Source: Eubacteriaceae bacterium
GTDB lineage: Bacteria > Bacillota > Clostridia > Lachnospirales > Lachnospiraceae
DNA: 64,000 nucleotides
NCBI GenBank assembly: GCA_910575665.1
Contig: CAJTFB010000022.1
Span: 1 to 64,000 of the forward strand
Direction: 5' to 3'
The position numbers and the translations under genes were made by a program. The notes beneath the pieces are model-generated. The model saw nothing but the letters and a program-made list of their open reading frames with translations. It searched no databases and was not told the origin of the DNA. Shown in pieces: positions 58,401 through 64,000 of the stretch. Within the stretch, counting starts at the first letter, position 1; the number at the start of each line of letters is the position of its first letter.

Positions 58401-59529
58401 CCGGGAGACAGGCGAAAACATCGCAGGCGCTGTCTTTGGGCTGTTCTCTGCCAAAGAGACAGAATTCACACAAGAGACAGCAATCCTTACCGCAGAGTCG
58501 GATACGAACGGAGTATTCGGTTTTGAAAATATACCGTTTGGCGATTGGGTAATCCGGGAGCTGAAGCCGGCCGAGGGATTTTTGCCAAACAGCGAGTTAT
58601 ACCCGGTTTCGATTGCAGGGGATGGACAGATGATAGAGATTACGGTTGTCAATGACCGCATTCCGGAACTTGGCACAACTGCCACAGTGGATGGCGGGAA
58701 GGAAATCAATGCCACGGAAGTATTTACGCTGGAAGATGTGGTTTCCTACAAGCATCTCATACCAGGAAAAGAGTATGTGGTAAATGGTGTGCTGATGGAT
58801 AAAAATACGGAGAAACTGCTCCTTATTGACGGACAGGAAGTCCATTCGGAAGCAGTCTTTACACCGGAACAGCCAACGGGAGAAGTGGTTGTGTCTTTTA
58901 CGTTCGATGCAAAATTCATCAAAGAAGATACCAGTATCGTTGTTTTTGAGTCCTTGTATAAGGATGGGATGGAGCTGGCAGTCCACGCTGATATGGAGGA
59001 TGAGAACCAGACAGTAAAAGTCCGTGTTCCCAAGCTTAAAACGAAAGCAACGGTTGACGGCAAAAAGAAAGCGGAGGCGGATAAAGAGATCACCATCGTA
59101 GATACGGTAACCTATCAGAATCTGACGCCGGGCAAAGAATATGTTGTTCAGGGCATCCTTATGGACAAGAAAACCGGAAAGCCATATCTGGCAGATGGGA
59201 AAAAGGTGCGGACAGAGGCCGCATTTGTACCGGAGAAAAAGAACGGTAAGATTGAACTTGCGTTTACCTTTGACGGCTCCGGCATTAAGAAAGATACGGA
59301 GATTGTTGTGTTCGAGACACTGTACCGTGACGGGGTGGAACTGGCGGCACATGCAGATATCAAAGATAAAGGGCAGACTGTCACGATTGTGCCGCCTGCA
59401 CCGGTAATACCGCAGACCGGAGACAGTTCCATGACCGGCTTGTGGCTCGGATTGGGAGCTATTGCCCTTGGGGGACTGATTTCCCTGTTCTTCATCAGGA
59501 AAAAGAAAGATGAGGATTACGATTCATGA
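55456..59529 (+). CDS. Thioester/isopeptide surface adhesin with IPQTG anchor
   Basis: The 1357 residues have a signal peptide cleaved near VSAA. An N-terminal TQXA-type domain carries the cysteine in FCIEPG (84) and the glutamine in ATQVLVW (143), expected to form an internal thioester for covalent attachment. Residues about 300-1040 hold a row of Cna-B/SpaA pilin-type domains (e.g. GISFTIKG..FEKTVQTGNDG, YEIREVTAPEGM). Two VaFE-type repeats follow (about 1060-1300, KGKEYVV..G.LMD...VFE.LY..G.ELA.HAD). The sortase signal IPQTG (1318-1322) precedes a membrane helix and RKKK. It is probably the mating-pair adhesin of the element. Confidence 0.88.
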   Translation: MKIKKLFRRAAAVVMAVATAVSILPTANVSAATGDAGTITFEVACDSNGNAIKYNSSATINGHTAGETGRAKNRVFVDGDTAFCIEPGVSLHSGDTLKEASSKTWKALSDNKKKAIGLALLYGYQGNKKNLKGSDDEKWLATQVLVWEFVAGSRKATGSFKRENTTVYHLFFGSTHANKGTEAVYDQIVDLMTEHNTIPSFMSEDKEKILKDMKFKDGKYSITLTDNNKVLSDYTITCGNSKISLSVSGNKLTVTSTEPLEDSARIKAVRKNVPTVSSSVKLIAYGSDDLQDIVTGVENADKVNAYVNVQTKAGKLALKKTSEDSIVAGISFTIKGEDFEKTVQTGNDGSITVEDMVPGTYTVTEASYERYVPQQTKTVEVVGGKTATVSFSNILKRFNVTVTKKDVEKIFPQGDASLAGAVYGIYKGGNLVDTYTTDIKGQFTTAYYVCGNDWTIREISPSEGYLLDKTIYPVGALQQTYTVQYNASTLDVVEDVVKGKIAIIKHTDDGETKIETPEKGAEFAVFLKKSGSYDKAKEEERDYLICNEDGFAQTKELPYGWYTVRQTVGWEGRELMKDFDVFINKNEKTYRFVINNGEFGAHVKIVKKDAETGKTIPYAGAGFQIYDPEGNLVTMTFTYPEITKIDTFYTAEDGMLITPEKLPYGKGYSLVEVQAPYGYVLDSEPVKFDVVQDKSEKEQEITIIKVERPNMPQKGKITVTKTGEVFSSVTATGGGYLDEIGNDVAFPNLYQPVYADKGLEGAVYEITAAEDIITPDGTVRCKKDEVAATITTGEDGTAVTEPLYLGKYEIREVTAPEGMVINDTVYEAELTYAGQEVAVTETEAEFYNERQKVEISLDKVLEEDERFEIGDNGEIQSVQFGLYVAEDITAADGTAIPKDGLLEIISCDEKGKAAFRTDVPVGAELYVKEYSTDAHYILSEETYPVEFEYAGQETALVKIRVNEGEEIENELIYGSVKGHKTDRETGENIAGAVFGLFSAKETEFTQETAILTAESDTNGVFGFENIPFGDWVIRELKPAEGFLPNSELYPVSIAGDGQMIEITVVNDRIPELGTTATVDGGKEINATEVFTLEDVVSYKHLIPGKEYVVNGVLMDKNTEKLLLIDGQEVHSEAVFTPEQPTGEVVVSFTFDAKFIKEDTSIVVFESLYKDGMELAVHADMEDENQTVKVRVPKLKTKATVDGKKKAEADKEITIVDTVTYQNLTPGKEYVVQGILMDKKTGKPYLADGKKVRTEAAFVPEKKNGKIELAFTFDGSGIKKDTEIVVFETLYRDGVELAAHADIKDKGQTVTIVPPAPVIPQTGDSSMTGLWLGLGAIALGGLISLFFIRKKKDEDYDS

Positions 59530-59849
59530 AGCGGGTATATATCTGTTCCCCGTTGGGCGGGGATGTAAAAACCCATATCGAGCGGGTAAAACGGTATACG
59601 CTGTATGCACTGAAATGCGGGATGGCTCCGGTCGTTCCGCATTTTTATGCCCTTGTGCTGAATGACGACATCCCGGAGGAACGGGAACTTGGCAGACAGG
59701 CGGGGATGAACCTGCTGTGGCTCTGCGATGAAATATGGGTGTTCGGGGAAGTCATCAGCGAGGGGATGGAGGCGGAAATCCGCTTCAGTAAAAATCTGAA
59801 TCTTCCTGTCCGGTATATAGCGGACAGGGCAGTAACTGGTAAATATTAA
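59526..59849 (+). CDS. DUF4406-like nucleoside-binding protein
   Basis: The 107 residues (MKRVYICSPLGGDVKTHIERV, YALKCGMAPVVPHFYALVL, LWLCDEIWVFGEVISEGMEAEI) have the shape of a small Rossmann-like fold related to nucleoside 2-deoxyribosyltransferases (DUF4406/DUF1937 group). The Glu in GMEAEI sits where the catalytic Glu lies in that group. The role in the ICE is unknown. It overlaps the adhesin stop by 4 bases (ATGA), so the two are made together. Confidence 0.65.
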   Translation: MKRVYICSPLGGDVKTHIERVKRYTLYALKCGMAPVVPHFYALVLNDDIPEERELGRQAGMNLLWLCDEIWVFGEVISEGMEAEIRFSKNLNLPVRYIADRAVTGKY

Positions 59850-59921
59850 AACACCAGAAGGGAAATAAGCGTGTATAGAGATTCTAATACGATTGCAAAT
59901 GTCCCGGAAATGGAGGTAGTA

Positions 59922-60254
59922 ATGAAAAAGAAAACAATGAAGATTCTGTTGTGTCTGGCACTGGTTGCCGCCGCTGTGTTTATCACGACTAAGCCTGCGA
60001 TGGCAGCCGGGGATGTGTCATCCGCCATTGAAAAAACTTGGAAATCGGCACAGACACAGGTTAAAAATGTGGTAAACAACGTTGTGTTCCCGGTCATTGA
60101 TATGATTCTGGCGATTCTGTTCTTTGTCAAGCTGGGTACGGCATACTTTGATTACCGCAAGCATGGACAGTTTGAGTTTACAGCCCCGGCAATTTTATTT
60201 GCCTGTCTGATTTTCACGCTGACAGCACCGCTGTATATCTGGACGGTTCTGTAG
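59922..60254 (+). CDS. Maff2-family conjugation membrane protein
   Basis: The 110 residues have a signal-like helix (LLCLALVAAAVFITTKPAMA), a short amphipathic part (VSSAIEKTWKSAQTQVKNVV) and two membrane helices. It matches Maff2, a small protein always next to the VirB6-like channel gene in these elements and similar in layout to VirB2/TrbC pilin-like subunits. I chose ATG 59922 for GGAGG 6 bases upstream. Confidence 0.8.
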   Translation: MKKKTMKILLCLALVAAAVFITTKPAMAAGDVSSAIEKTWKSAQTQVKNVVNNVVFPVIDMILAILFFVKLGTAYFDYRKHGQFEFTAPAILFACLIFTLTAPLYIWTVL

Positions 60255-60309
60255 GGTCTGGCACGGATGATGTAAAAATGCAGGGGAAGGATTCTTCCCC
60301 TGTCAGGAG

Positions 60310-61251
60310 GTGATTATTATTTTTGACTGGTTAGGAGACATCATTGGAGGAATTGGGGATGCCATCGGCGGTGTATTCGACACGCTGGGCGAACAGATAT
60401 CCAATGTAATATGGGATACCATGCTCCAGTGGTTTTATACGGCAATATTTGACGCTGTGGCTGATTTTTTTACGATGATGGGAAGTATGGGGGCAGACAT
60501 TTATGATCTGAAATGGGTACAGGCAACCATTCAGCTATTCACGCTGTTTGGCTGGTCGTTATTTTGTGCCGGAACGGTGGTTGCCATATTTGATGTGGCG
60601 ATTGAATACCAGAGCGGCAGGGCAAATATCAAGACCACGGCAATCAATGTACTCAAAGGATTCTTTGCCTGTTCGCTGATTGGAATCGTGCCGGTGGAAC
60701 TGTATAAATTCTGCATCAGCCTACAGAACACCTTTGCCGGTGACCTTACCCGCATCTTTGCCGGACAGCAGAGTCTGGGACTATCCGGTACGAGTACATC
60801 GGTGCTGAAAGGAAGTTTTGCACTGGCAGGGGGCGTTAGTCTGAATTTATTTAATCTGCTGGCGATGATTGCCTTTGCCTACTGCGTGATCAAGATATTT
60901 TTTGCTAATATCAAAAGGGGCGGCATCCTGCTCATACAGATGTCGGTGGGGGCATTGTATATGTTCAGTGTGCCGAGGGGATACACAGACGGATTCAACC
61001 AGTGGATGAAACAGATTGCAGCACTGTGCCTTACCGCATTTATGCAGACTACGCTGTTGTTTCTCGGCTTGATGACGTTTACCGATAACATGCTCCTCGG
61101 TCTCGGTATTATGCTGGCGGCCAATGAAGTGCCAAGAATTGCCCAGCAGTTCGGTCTGGATTCCTCTGTACGGGTAAATATAATGAGCGTGGTTCATGCC
61201 ACAACGACAGCGGTCAATCTGACACGCTCCGTGGCAAGGTCGGTAAAATAG
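60310..61251 (+). CDS. VirB6/TrbL-like conjugation channel protein
   Basis: The 313 residues are a polytopic membrane protein: WLGDIIGGIGDAIGGVFDTLGEQ, about six helices, and the long stretch FFANIKRGGILLIQMSVGALYMFSV. It corresponds to the VirB6/TrbL-like protein of CTn4-type elements (CD1112 family), part of the inner channel. The GTG at 60310 overlaps the AGGAGG ribosome site. The codon at ideal distance is ATT 60319, giving MFDWLGD, so an ATT start is likely. Confidence 0.82.
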   Translation: MIIIFDWLGDIIGGIGDAIGGVFDTLGEQISNVIWDTMLQWFYTAIFDAVADFFTMMGSMGADIYDLKWVQATIQLFTLFGWSLFCAGTVVAIFDVAIEYQSGRANIKTTAINVLKGFFACSLIGIVPVELYKFCISLQNTFAGDLTRIFAGQQSLGLSGTSTSVLKGSFALAGGVSLNLFNLLAMIAFAYCVIKIFFANIKRGGILLIQMSVGALYMFSVPRGYTDGFNQWMKQIAALCLTAFMQTTLLFLGLMTFTDNMLLGLGIMLAANEVPRIAQQFGLDSSVRVNIMSVVHATTTAVNLTRSVARSVK

Positions 61252-61316
61252 CAGAGACAGAAAGAATCCGGTTGATACAATGATTTTTCTGCCGATGCAT
61301 CAGAAAGGAGACGGGG

Positions 61317-61688
61317 ATGACAGAAAACGGAGAACTGACAAGAGAAGATATCATGATAGAGAGTGACATGGAAGTTGCCGATGACAACGAAAACCAGATC
61401 GTGGCCTATGTGGAAACGTGGTTTGACGTGGACCGGAAATTTGGGCTGCACACCCGTGATGAAGCCGAGACATGGGTGAATCTGTATGCCAGATACGATG
61501 TGGCAGAGGATTCCCTGTCAATGGAATATGTAGTAAGCAGAGAACACGAAGAAGAAACTCATGACTATATCCCAACGGAATCAGAGGCGGAGATGATAAA
61601 GGGGGCAATCTGCGAAAAGCTGGAGGAATATTATGACTGCACCCTGGAGGAATTCTGCCGGAGGGAAAGCGGTATGACAATGCATTGA
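61317..61688 (+). CDS. Acidic ICE protein of unknown function
   Basis: The 123 residues are very acidic (VAYVETWFDVDRKFGLHTRDEAETWVNLYARYD) with no membrane helix. I recognise no family. AAAGGAGAC stands 4 bases before the ATG. The last about 25 codons and the sequence after it are the start of a duplicated 415-bp unit: a degraded copy of this tail follows the next gene. Confidence 0.6.
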   Translation: MTENGELTREDIMIESDMEVADDNENQIVAYVETWFDVDRKFGLHTRDEAETWVNLYARYDVAEDSLSMEYVVSREHEEETHDYIPTESEAEMIKGAICEKLEEYYDCTLEEFCRRESGMTMH

Positions 61689-61769
61689 GATAATAAACAT
61701 TTTTCCCCGTTTGGACTGGATAGTGGCAGAGACTTATGGTATGTTGTGTTGCTGGAAAGGAGGGGGAAT

Positions 61770-62030
61770 ATGAGTATTCTGAGACAGTTATATAAGGGGG
61801 AAATACATCCTGCTGATACCATTATTCCGAAAACGGAAGAATACAGGGAATCCGTGCAGGAAATGGACCGGTTTGAAAAACAGATGAAAAAATGGATGAC
61901 AGAGGAACAGATCGATATGTTGGATGAATATTTCAGCATATGGCTGAAACATGAATGTTTTCTACAGGAAGAAGTGTTCCGGCAGGCATTTATTATGGGA
62001 GCAGAACTGCAAAGGGAAATTGGATTTTGA
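61770..62030 (+). CDS. DUF6809-like small protein, copy 1
   Basis: The 86 residues (MSILRQLYKGEIHPADTIIP, EEYRESVQEMDRFEKQMKKW, then LQEEVFRQAFIMGAELQRE) are mostly helical, probably a helical hairpin. It belongs to a family of small ICE proteins with no known function. Start 61770 follows AAAGGAGGGGG. Two paralogues follow directly. Confidence 0.65.
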   Translation: MSILRQLYKGEIHPADTIIPKTEEYRESVQEMDRFEKQMKKWMTEEQIDMLDEYFSIWLKHECFLQEEVFRQAFIMGAELQREIGF

Positions 62031-62179
62031 AAAGCCTGCAGAAATCGTATGATTATACCCCGGAGGAATTGCCAGAGGGAGCATGGTAATGCATGAAAAT
62101 AATTAAAGATTTTCCCCATTTGGACTGGATAGTGGCAAAGACTTGTGGTATGTTGTGTTGCTGGAAAGGAGGGGTGATA

Positions 62180-62440
62180 ATGGGTATCTTAAAGCAGTTA
62201 TATAATGGGGAATTATATCCGGCTGAAAATAACGTGCCGGATACGGAAGAATACCGCAAAGCAATACGGGATGCAGACGGTATCGAAAAAAAGTTTACAG
62301 CGGATTTGACCGGGGAACAGCATGAATTATTTGAACAATATATGAGTGCTACCGCAAAAATTGATAAACTGATACAGGAAGAAGTATTCCGTCAGGGCTT
62401 TGTGATGGGAGTAACCCTGCGAAAAGAAGTCGATTTGTAA
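62180..62440 (+). CDS. DUF6809-like small protein, copy 2
   Basis: The 86 residues (MGILKQLYNGELYPAENNVP, EEYRKAIRDADGIEKKFTAD, EEVFRQGFVMGVTLRKEV) are about half identical to copy 1. It arose with the 415-bp duplication. Start 62180 follows AAAGGAGGGG. An upstream extension is the duplicated leader and is not coding. Confidence 0.65.
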   Translation: MGILKQLYNGELYPAENNVPDTEEYRKAIRDADGIEKKFTADLTGEQHELFEQYMSATAKIDKLIQEEVFRQGFVMGVTLRKEVDL

Positions 62441-62452
62441 AAAGGAGGGAAC

Positions 62453-62737
62453 ATGCCTATGGATATTCTTGCACAGCTATTCCGGGGAAAAATCAATCCT
62501 ACGGACTGGACGCCGGAGTCGGAGGAATACCGGAGACGTCTGAAAAAATCCGGAGATATCGGGCATGCATTGTCAGCAGACTTGACCGAGGCACAAAACA
62601 GACTGTTTGACCAGTATATGGATGCCCGTCTGGATATGGAAATTCTCGTTCACGAGGATTTGTTCCGCCGGGCATTCCTGCTGGGTGTGCAGATGCAGAA
62701 GGAGATAACAATAATCTCGGAACAGGAAGAAGCTTAG
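62453..62737 (+). CDS. DUF6809-like small protein, copy 3
   Basis: The 94 residues (MPMDILAQLFRGKINPTDWT, EEYRRRLKKSGDIGHALSAD, HEDLFRRAFLLGVQMQKEI) are a more distant paralogue, 12 bases after copy 2. AAAGGAGGGAAC precedes the ATG. It lacks the duplicated leader, so it predates the recent duplication. Confidence 0.65.
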   Translation: MPMDILAQLFRGKINPTDWTPESEEYRRRLKKSGDIGHALSADLTEAQNRLFDQYMDARLDMEILVHEDLFRRAFLLGVQMQKEITIISEQEEA

Positions 62738-62801
62738 AAATTCAAGAATAAGTGGCAGGAGGCTGCTTGTTCTTGTTGGAAAAGAAATCAGGAGGTGTCC
62801 T

Positions 62802-63062
62802 ATGACAAGTTATTTATATCCGCAGAATCTGAAAGCCACAGCCAACCTTTGGCTTTGGGGACTGCGGGATTTTGCAATATTCAGTATTGCTGCACTATTG
62901 TCGGTACTGGCACTAGCACAGCTCAGGATCATTATGCCTGCTGCTGTGACATTATGCTATGGCTTTTTGTCCATTCGGCTGGATGATACCACCGTGCTTG
63001 ACTTTATCCGGTATGCCGTGCGGTATTTTATATCCACGCAACAGAAATATGAATGGAGGTAA
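62802..63062 (+). CDS. PrgI-family conjugation protein
   Basis: The 86 residues have two membrane helices (FAIFSIAALLSVLALAQL, and a second that runs through AAVTLCYGFLSI) and a conserved-looking end DFIRYAVRYFISTQQKYEWR. PrgI-family proteins precede the VirB4 ATPase gene in these elements and are membrane parts of the mating channel (VirB3-like). AGGAGGTGTCCT precedes the ATG. Confidence 0.78.
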   Translation: MTSYLYPQNLKATANLWLWGLRDFAIFSIAALLSVLALAQLRIIMPAAVTLCYGFLSIRLDDTTVLDFIRYAVRYFISTQQKYEWR

Positions 63063-63147
63063 TGCGAAGGAAACTGCCGGGCTTGATACGGCCTCGCCGT
63101 GCAGTTTCAAACTTACTGTAAAAAATGCAGTACCGTTTCTTCGCATA
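63063..63147 (+). promoter_or_regulatory. Competing stems after prgI-like gene
   Basis: GAAACTGC (63071-63078) can pair with GCAGTTTC (63102-63109). Alternatively the overlapping ATGCGAAGGAAAC (63063-63075) can pair with GTTTCTTCGCAT (63136-63147). The two stems exclude each other, as in an attenuator. TACTG...CAGTA gives a third small stem. The 167-base gap holds no gene. Confidence 0.4.
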
Positions 63148-63229
63148 GAAAGAACGCAAAAACAGCATTCTTTGAAATTGAAATCGTGCTGCAAAAAAAC
63201 AGTAGCACATGAAATGGAGGTAAGCGGAC

Positions 63230-63850
63230 ATGGCTAAGAAAAAGGAAAAACGCCAAAAGAGGAAAAGAGGACGTTCCGTGCAGGAATTTATGGGGATTAC
63301 CACATTTACCAGATATGGACTCGCCACGAATAAGGGCGAGCTTTTATTTTTTCTGGTGTCGCCCACCAATATATCTGTACTGTCCAGTGTGAACATTGAG
63401 ATTAAAATCCGGCATCTTATGATGGTGCTGTCAGCGATTCCCAATATTGAAATTACCTGCACGGATTCCTGTGAGTGCTTTGATGACAACAAAAACTATC
63501 TGCGTGAGAGGCTTAAAGAGGAACAGAATCCGAGCATCCGAAAGATTCTGAAGAAAGACATTGATATGCTCGACAACGTACAGGCAGAAATGGCAACGGC
63601 AAGACAGTTTCTGTTTCTTGGCAGGTGCAAGGGAATGAAACCGGAGCAGGTGTTCCAGAGTGCCAACCGGATTGAGAAAGTAATCTCCGAGCAGGGATTT
63701 GAGGTGCAGCGTATGAAAAAGAATGATATCAAGCGGTTCCTTGCCATTTATTTTGAGGCAAGCATGAACGGTGACCAGATGCCGGACGCAGACGGCGGGC
63801 AGTTTTTTGAGATGGAGGAAGATGGGGATGAAGAAAAAGAAGTGGTATAG
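63230..63850 (+). CDS. VirB4-associated conjugation protein
   Basis: The 206 residues start with a basic stretch (KKKEKRQKRKRGRSVQEFMG) and continue ELLFFLVSPTNISVLSSVN, ECFDDNKNYLRERLKEEQNPS and RIEKVISEQGFEVQRMKKNDIKRFLAIYFEAS. In CTn4-like elements a protein of this kind lies between PrgI and the VirB4 ATPase and resembles the N-terminal, non-ATPase part of VirB4-type proteins. The function is inferred from position. It overlaps the next gene by 23 bases. Confidence 0.65.
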   Translation: MAKKKEKRQKRKRGRSVQEFMGITTFTRYGLATNKGELLFFLVSPTNISVLSSVNIEIKIRHLMMVLSAIPNIEITCTDSCECFDDNKNYLRERLKEEQNPSIRKILKKDIDMLDNVQAEMATARQFLFLGRCKGMKPEQVFQSANRIEKVISEQGFEVQRMKKNDIKRFLAIYFEASMNGDQMPDADGGQFFEMEEDGDEEKEVV

Positions 63851-64000
63851 GGTTTTGGCGGCAGTATTGGCTGCCATTGTTTTATTCAGCAGTTTTATGG
63901 TAATCCGGGAACTGCTGACCAAGCAGAAAGAAAAAAAGGAATTCGATGAACTGGCGGAACTGGTTATCACGGAGGAAGATTCCGATGAAGTCCATCTGCC
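63828..64000 (+). CDS. Probable class B sortase, 5' end
   Basis: ATG 63828 stands 9 bases after GGAGG and opens a frame running off the window: KKKKWYRVLAAVLAAIVLFS, then SSFMVIRELLTKQKEKKEFD. A basic start, one membrane helix and a helical stalk fit the N-terminus of ICE-borne class B sortases, whose catalytic cysteine would lie beyond the edge. Such an enzyme would explain the IPQTG anchor of the adhesin at 55456. Confidence 0.6.
   Translation, partial: MKKKKWYRVLAAVLAAIVLFSSFMVIRELLTKQKEKKEFDELAELVITEEDSDEVHL

Larger units (their letters stand above)
61614..62440 (+). repeat. Tandem duplication of about 415 bp
   Basis: Unit one (61614-62028) and unit two (62029-62440) each hold the 3' tail of the 61317 gene, a nearly identical leader (TTTGGACTGGATAGTGGCA, then TATGTTGTGTTGCTGG, then AAAGGAGG) and a DUF6809-like gene. 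In unit two the tail copy is a remnant without a start (KSYDYTPEEL against EEYYDCTLEEF). The leader is better conserved than the genes. Confidence 0.8.
43470..64000. mobile_element. Integrative conjugative element, left part (Tn1549/CTn4-like)
   Basis: From DUF4062 to the window end the genes match the accessory, adhesion and mating-channel section of Gram-positive ICEs of the Tn1549/CTn4 kind. They include ArdA-like antirestriction, DUF4314, methylases, DUF3849, YodL/DUF3846, SpoVG-like, Cna-B/VaFE adhesin, Maff2, VirB6/TrbL-like, PrgI and a class B sortase start. All genes run on the plus strand, often with overlapping ends. The exact left boundary is uncertain (about 43.4-45.0 kb). Relaxase, VirB4 and integrase are expected beyond the right edge. 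Confidence 0.85.

Overview
The window looks like a chromosome segment of a gut anaerobe of the class Clostridia, most likely family Lachnospiraceae. The evidence is the Clostridia-style division cluster with two adjacent class B penicillin-binding proteins (a division PBP and a SpoVD-type PBP), SleB-type cell-wall hydrolases, strong AGGAGG ribosome sites with some GTG starts, proteins of Lachnospiraceae-typical unknown families, and a Tn1549/CTn4-like conjugative element. No rRNA, tRNA or CRISPR array was seen.

Layout. 1-2.1 kb: the 5' end of an IS transposase leaving the window, and a heavily decayed GH115 glucuronidase pseudogene that the IS appears to cut. 2.3-15.6 kb: division and cell-wall cluster (mraZ, rsmH, ftsL, two PBPs, mraY, murD, ftsW/spoVE, murA, ftsQ, ftsZ, secG), with a promoter and an array of 10-bp-spaced MraZ boxes in front. 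15.7-19.2 kb: rnr, smpB and a cell-wall hydrolase. 19.2-21.8 kb: tandem hairpin repeats, possible small peptides, a secreted BspA-type leucine-rich protein and a long inverted repeat. 21.9-24.9 kb: thrC, a eukaryotic-type hisA and a second cell-wall hydrolase. Both hydrolases carry an exact WalR-type box upstream. 24.9-29.1 kb: an AraC regulator divergent from a secreted GH95 fucosidase. 29.2-36.6 kb: glnS, unknown-function genes, a metal-exporter-like permease, and groES-groEL behind a CIRCE operator. 36.8-43.4 kb: an aryl-sulfate sulfotransferase, a secreted beta-helix protein, greA and lysS.

From about 43.4 kb to the window end lies the left part of an integrative conjugative element. It starts with an AT-rich DUF4062 gene, followed by an antirestriction and methylase block (ArdA-like proteins, DUF4314, a cytosine methylase broken by a stop codon, an adenine methylase, AbrB, DUF3849, YodL/DUF3846, SpoVG-like). 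Next comes a large thioester/isopeptide surface adhesin ending in an IPQTG sortase signal, then Maff2, a VirB6/TrbL-like channel protein, a duplicated small gene family, PrgI, a VirB4-associated protein and the start of a probable class B sortase. The relaxase, coupling protein, VirB4 and integrase would lie beyond the right edge.

How the parts fit: the first 43 kb is mostly core envelope synthesis, division and protein quality control, interspersed with secreted carbohydrate-active and LRR proteins suited to a host- or fibre-associated life. The ICE section follows the order expected of Gram-positive conjugation: protect incoming DNA, attach to a recipient with a covalent adhesin, build the channel.
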